Shown here in pieces: positions 21,824 through 23,229 of a DNA stretch of 23,229 bases. The stretch is taken from NCBI GenBank assembly GCA_035416745.1, contig DAOLNV010000036.1, positions 2,987 through 26,215 of the forward strand, in the 5' to 3' direction. Position 1 is the stretch's first letter; each line of letters starts with the position of its first letter. The notes under the pieces are model-generated. The model had not been told where the DNA came from and did not search any database. It saw only the letters and a list, made by a program, of their open reading frames with translations. This DNA is from Candidatus Hydrogenedentota bacterium. Lineage in GTDB: Bacteria; Hydrogenedentota; Hydrogenedentia; Hydrogenedentales; SLHB01. The translations under genes and the position numbers were made by a program.

Positions 21824-22417
21824 GCCTTTAACACCAAGGATATTTGTCCTGTCGTCTTGTCTGAGTCGATTGCGGTGAGGGAGAGGAGTTTGCGGCAATC
21901 CGGGGCGGCTCTTTCTTCCGTGCTTATGTGAGGCGTACCCAGTTCGCGGCGCGTGGAATTCATCTGGCACCGAAAGGGCGAACTGTGCCTCCAGGCCGAC
22001 AGGTCCCCGCACCTCATCGCAAACAAACCAGCTCACACCTCGCAACACGCTTCCGCACGTTTTTCGAGCGGGCATGTCCGGCGCGCAGCAGTTGCGACCA
22101 CGTTTGCCGAGGTGTTTGTTTTGCGCTTGCCGGTCTCGCCTGTACGTCCCTCCCGCAAACGAAAGCCTGGGTCGGCAGGCGCTCTCGAGGAAGATTGCTT
22201 TTCGCTTTTTCGTTGCCTTCGTTGGATTCAGCATCTGGGACCGGCGCTGTAATTATTTGCGAATCAATAACTTACGCATGATGGGCCGCAAAGGCCTTTT
22301 ATTTCCGGGAGGTTTCCGCTATTGTATTGTGTGGGCTGGTGGAACAACGTTTATGGTGCGCGTTCCTCCGACTGGCAGTTCTTTGGCGCGATAGTTCTAT
22401 CTTCAGGAAACAAAGAA
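21824..22417. other. 594-base region without a convincing gene
   Basis: Open frames here have Arg/Ser/Cys-rich, out-of-phase composition, lack ribosome sites and look like chance. An 8-bp inverted repeat CAGTTCGC (21940-21947) / GCGAACTG (21978-21985) with flanking partial complementarity suggests a possible RNA stem. A weak hairpin GGCC-GCAAA-GGCC followed by TTTTATTT (22284-22304) could be a terminator. A small RNA between csp and the next gene is possible but not recognised as any known family. Confidence 0.3.
22284..22304 (+). terminator. Weak Rho-independent terminator candidate
   Basis: GGCC (22284-22287) and GGCC (22293-22296) form a 4-bp stem with a 5-nt loop, followed by TTTTATTT. 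The stem is short, and the nearest upstream gene (csp) ends about 460 nt away, so it would end either a long csp transcript or an unrecognised small RNA. Confidence 0.25.
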
Positions 22418-23092
22418 ATGGGCGAGCGTATAGCAGCATTGGCTGCTTTGAGCCGTATCAGAGCGATTGCGGACCAGATTCCGGTGCAAGCGTCGTCGCC
22501 GGCCGTTGCGGCGGAAACCGTCCCGGTACAAACCGCCAACGTCATCGAGGTCACGCGGCCGCTTCAGGAAATCGCCGGATTGCGGCAAGCGGCTGAGACG
22601 ACGTCACAGAGAATCACTCCAGACACGAACGGCCAGCGCGCGGATGCGGTCGGCGCGGCGATGAGCCAGGAGGCAGAGTCTGCCATTACGGCTCCGAACG
22701 CCGCCTCGCCGCAACAGGCCACTGCGGACGTTGCCGGCGCAAACACGCGCAACCGCTTGTCTTTCAACCGGGCGATCTTCGAGACCTTGCGAGGGGGAGC
22801 GGGAACGGCGCGGCCGGGCGTGCCCAGCATCGAGGAACAACGGACTGCTATTCGCCGGGCTTTGACGTCCCGCCGTTCGCAGGCCCCTACCCAACGCGCC
22901 GCAACAACAGAACAAACGGGTTCGGTGAGCCGCGATACCCTATCCGCCCGATACAACCCTGAGGCTGATGCGCTTGCCGTGCTCGCACAGGCGCCGGCAG
23001 CACGGTTGTCGTACCCGCGGCAGGCAGCGTACTCCTCCAGCGCTCCGGAAACCGTGACATCCGGCGGGAGCAGACTGAATTTCCTCGCCTGA
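22418..23092 (+). CDS. Ala/Thr/Gln-rich hypothetical protein
   Basis: The product has 224 residues from ATG 22418; AGGA lies 9 nt upstream, and the longer reading from 22322 adds Trp-rich residues unlike the rest. It begins with a short hydrophobic helix ('MGERIAALAALSRIRAIADQI') that is too charged for a signal peptide. Residues 20-120 are low-complexity (A, T, Q, V, P). A more ordered, Arg-rich segment 'RNRLSFNRAIFETLRGGAG' and 'SIEEQRTAIRRALTSRRSQAP' lies near 125-170. The protein ends 'GGSRLNFLA'. No membrane segment, cysteine or known domain was recognised. Codon use fits a real gene. Function unknown; it is likely cytoplasmic or a structural/secretion-dependent protein without a classical signal. 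Confidence 0.6.
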   Translation: MGERIAALAALSRIRAIADQIPVQASSPAVAAETVPVQTANVIEVTRPLQEIAGLRQAAETTSQRITPDTNGQRADAVGAAMSQEAESAITAPNAASPQQATADVAGANTRNRLSFNRAIFETLRGGAGTARPGVPSIEEQRTAIRRALTSRRSQAPTQRAATTEQTGSVSRDTLSARYNPEADALAVLAQAPAARLSYPRQAAYSSSAPETVTSGGSRLNFLA

Positions 23093-23229
23093 TGGCGATA
23101 CCCATCAGCAGAACACGGAACAGTTTTTTTCAGAGGGGTTCTCTCAGGCGACCGGGAACAGATGGAACGGCGGACACGCCTGCTCTGCTGGATGATGGCG
23201 GCATATTCCAGCTTTTGGCCAGATTTTCA

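Noticed and set aside
21416..22234. 272-codon minus-strand ORF covering the cold-shock gene
   Set aside because: It runs opposite csp and its promoter, and lacks any recognisable domain or ribosome site.
21928..22281. 117-codon plus-strand ORF after csp
   Set aside because: Arg/Ser/Cys-rich, no ribosome site, overlaps other equally poor frames; probably chance.
23162..23229. Possible start of a further plus-strand gene (ATG at 23162, open to the window end)
   Set aside because: Only 22 codons are visible, with a weak ribosome site and no recognisable motif; cannot be supported.

Overview
This window looks like a chromosomal stretch of a GC-rich (by eye about 60%) Gram-negative-type bacterium. 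The gene style fits Candidatus Hydrogenedentota or a neighbouring PVC-type lineage: many large secreted proteins with N-terminal signal peptides, an FG-GAP/VCBS repeat protein, a PF12831 FAD oxidoreductase, BNR/sialidase propellers, a CBM9-like protein, and the tail of a DUF1559 'H-X9-DG' pseudopilin. The phylum is an inference; no rRNA or marker tree is available here. No rRNA, tRNA, CRISPR array, complete transposon or prophage was seen.

Layout. (1) 1-764, minus: the first 254 codons of a secreted five-bladed-propeller glycosidase-like protein, cut by the window edge. (2) 894-1227, minus: a 61-residue YjfB-like putative motility protein with its own terminator and an almost perfect sigma-28 (FliA) promoter. 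(3) 1337-4525, minus: a tight three-gene operon of class II aldolase, an oversized zinc MDR dehydrogenase and an SrlD-like SDR, looking like a sugar- or polyol-phosphate catabolic cassette. (4) 4728-5222, minus: tadA. (5) 5613-12453, plus: a sigma-70 family factor lacking region 1.1, then apt and a HAD hydrolase (9 nt apart) behind a good sigma-70-type promoter, then a FAD oxidoreductase and a three-part secreted protein ending in a five-Asp-box propeller. (6) 12469-16409, minus: a 988-residue secreted CBM9-like/TIM-barrel-like protein followed by an SPL-family radical SAM protein. A 101-bp element with perfect 25-bp inverted arms lies exactly between them. (7) 16707-18559, plus: a secreted protein with two DxDGD motifs and a GGAHCC motif, then a secreted alpha/beta-hydrolase. 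Directly after the hydrolase stop, in the same frame, lies an orphan C-terminal piece of a DUF1559-type pseudopilin. (8) 18993-21344, minus: a secreted ten-repeat VCBS/FG-GAP protein. (9) 21549-23092, plus: a cold-shock protein with a clear promoter, about 600 bases without a convincing gene, and an Ala/Thr/Gln-rich protein of unknown function.

How it fits together. Most of the window suggests a scavenger of complex carbohydrates: secreted glycosidase-like proteins, an esterase and binding proteins outside, and a sugar-phosphate aldolase/dehydrogenase operon inside. Housekeeping genes (tadA, sigma factor, apt, csp) are interspersed. The points most worth following are the sigma-28 control of the small motility protein, the palindromic element that seems to have split an operon, the pseudopilin remnant, and the duplicated cofactor-binding segment in the MDR enzyme. 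I did not see a clear defence system or other obviously new multi-gene machine.
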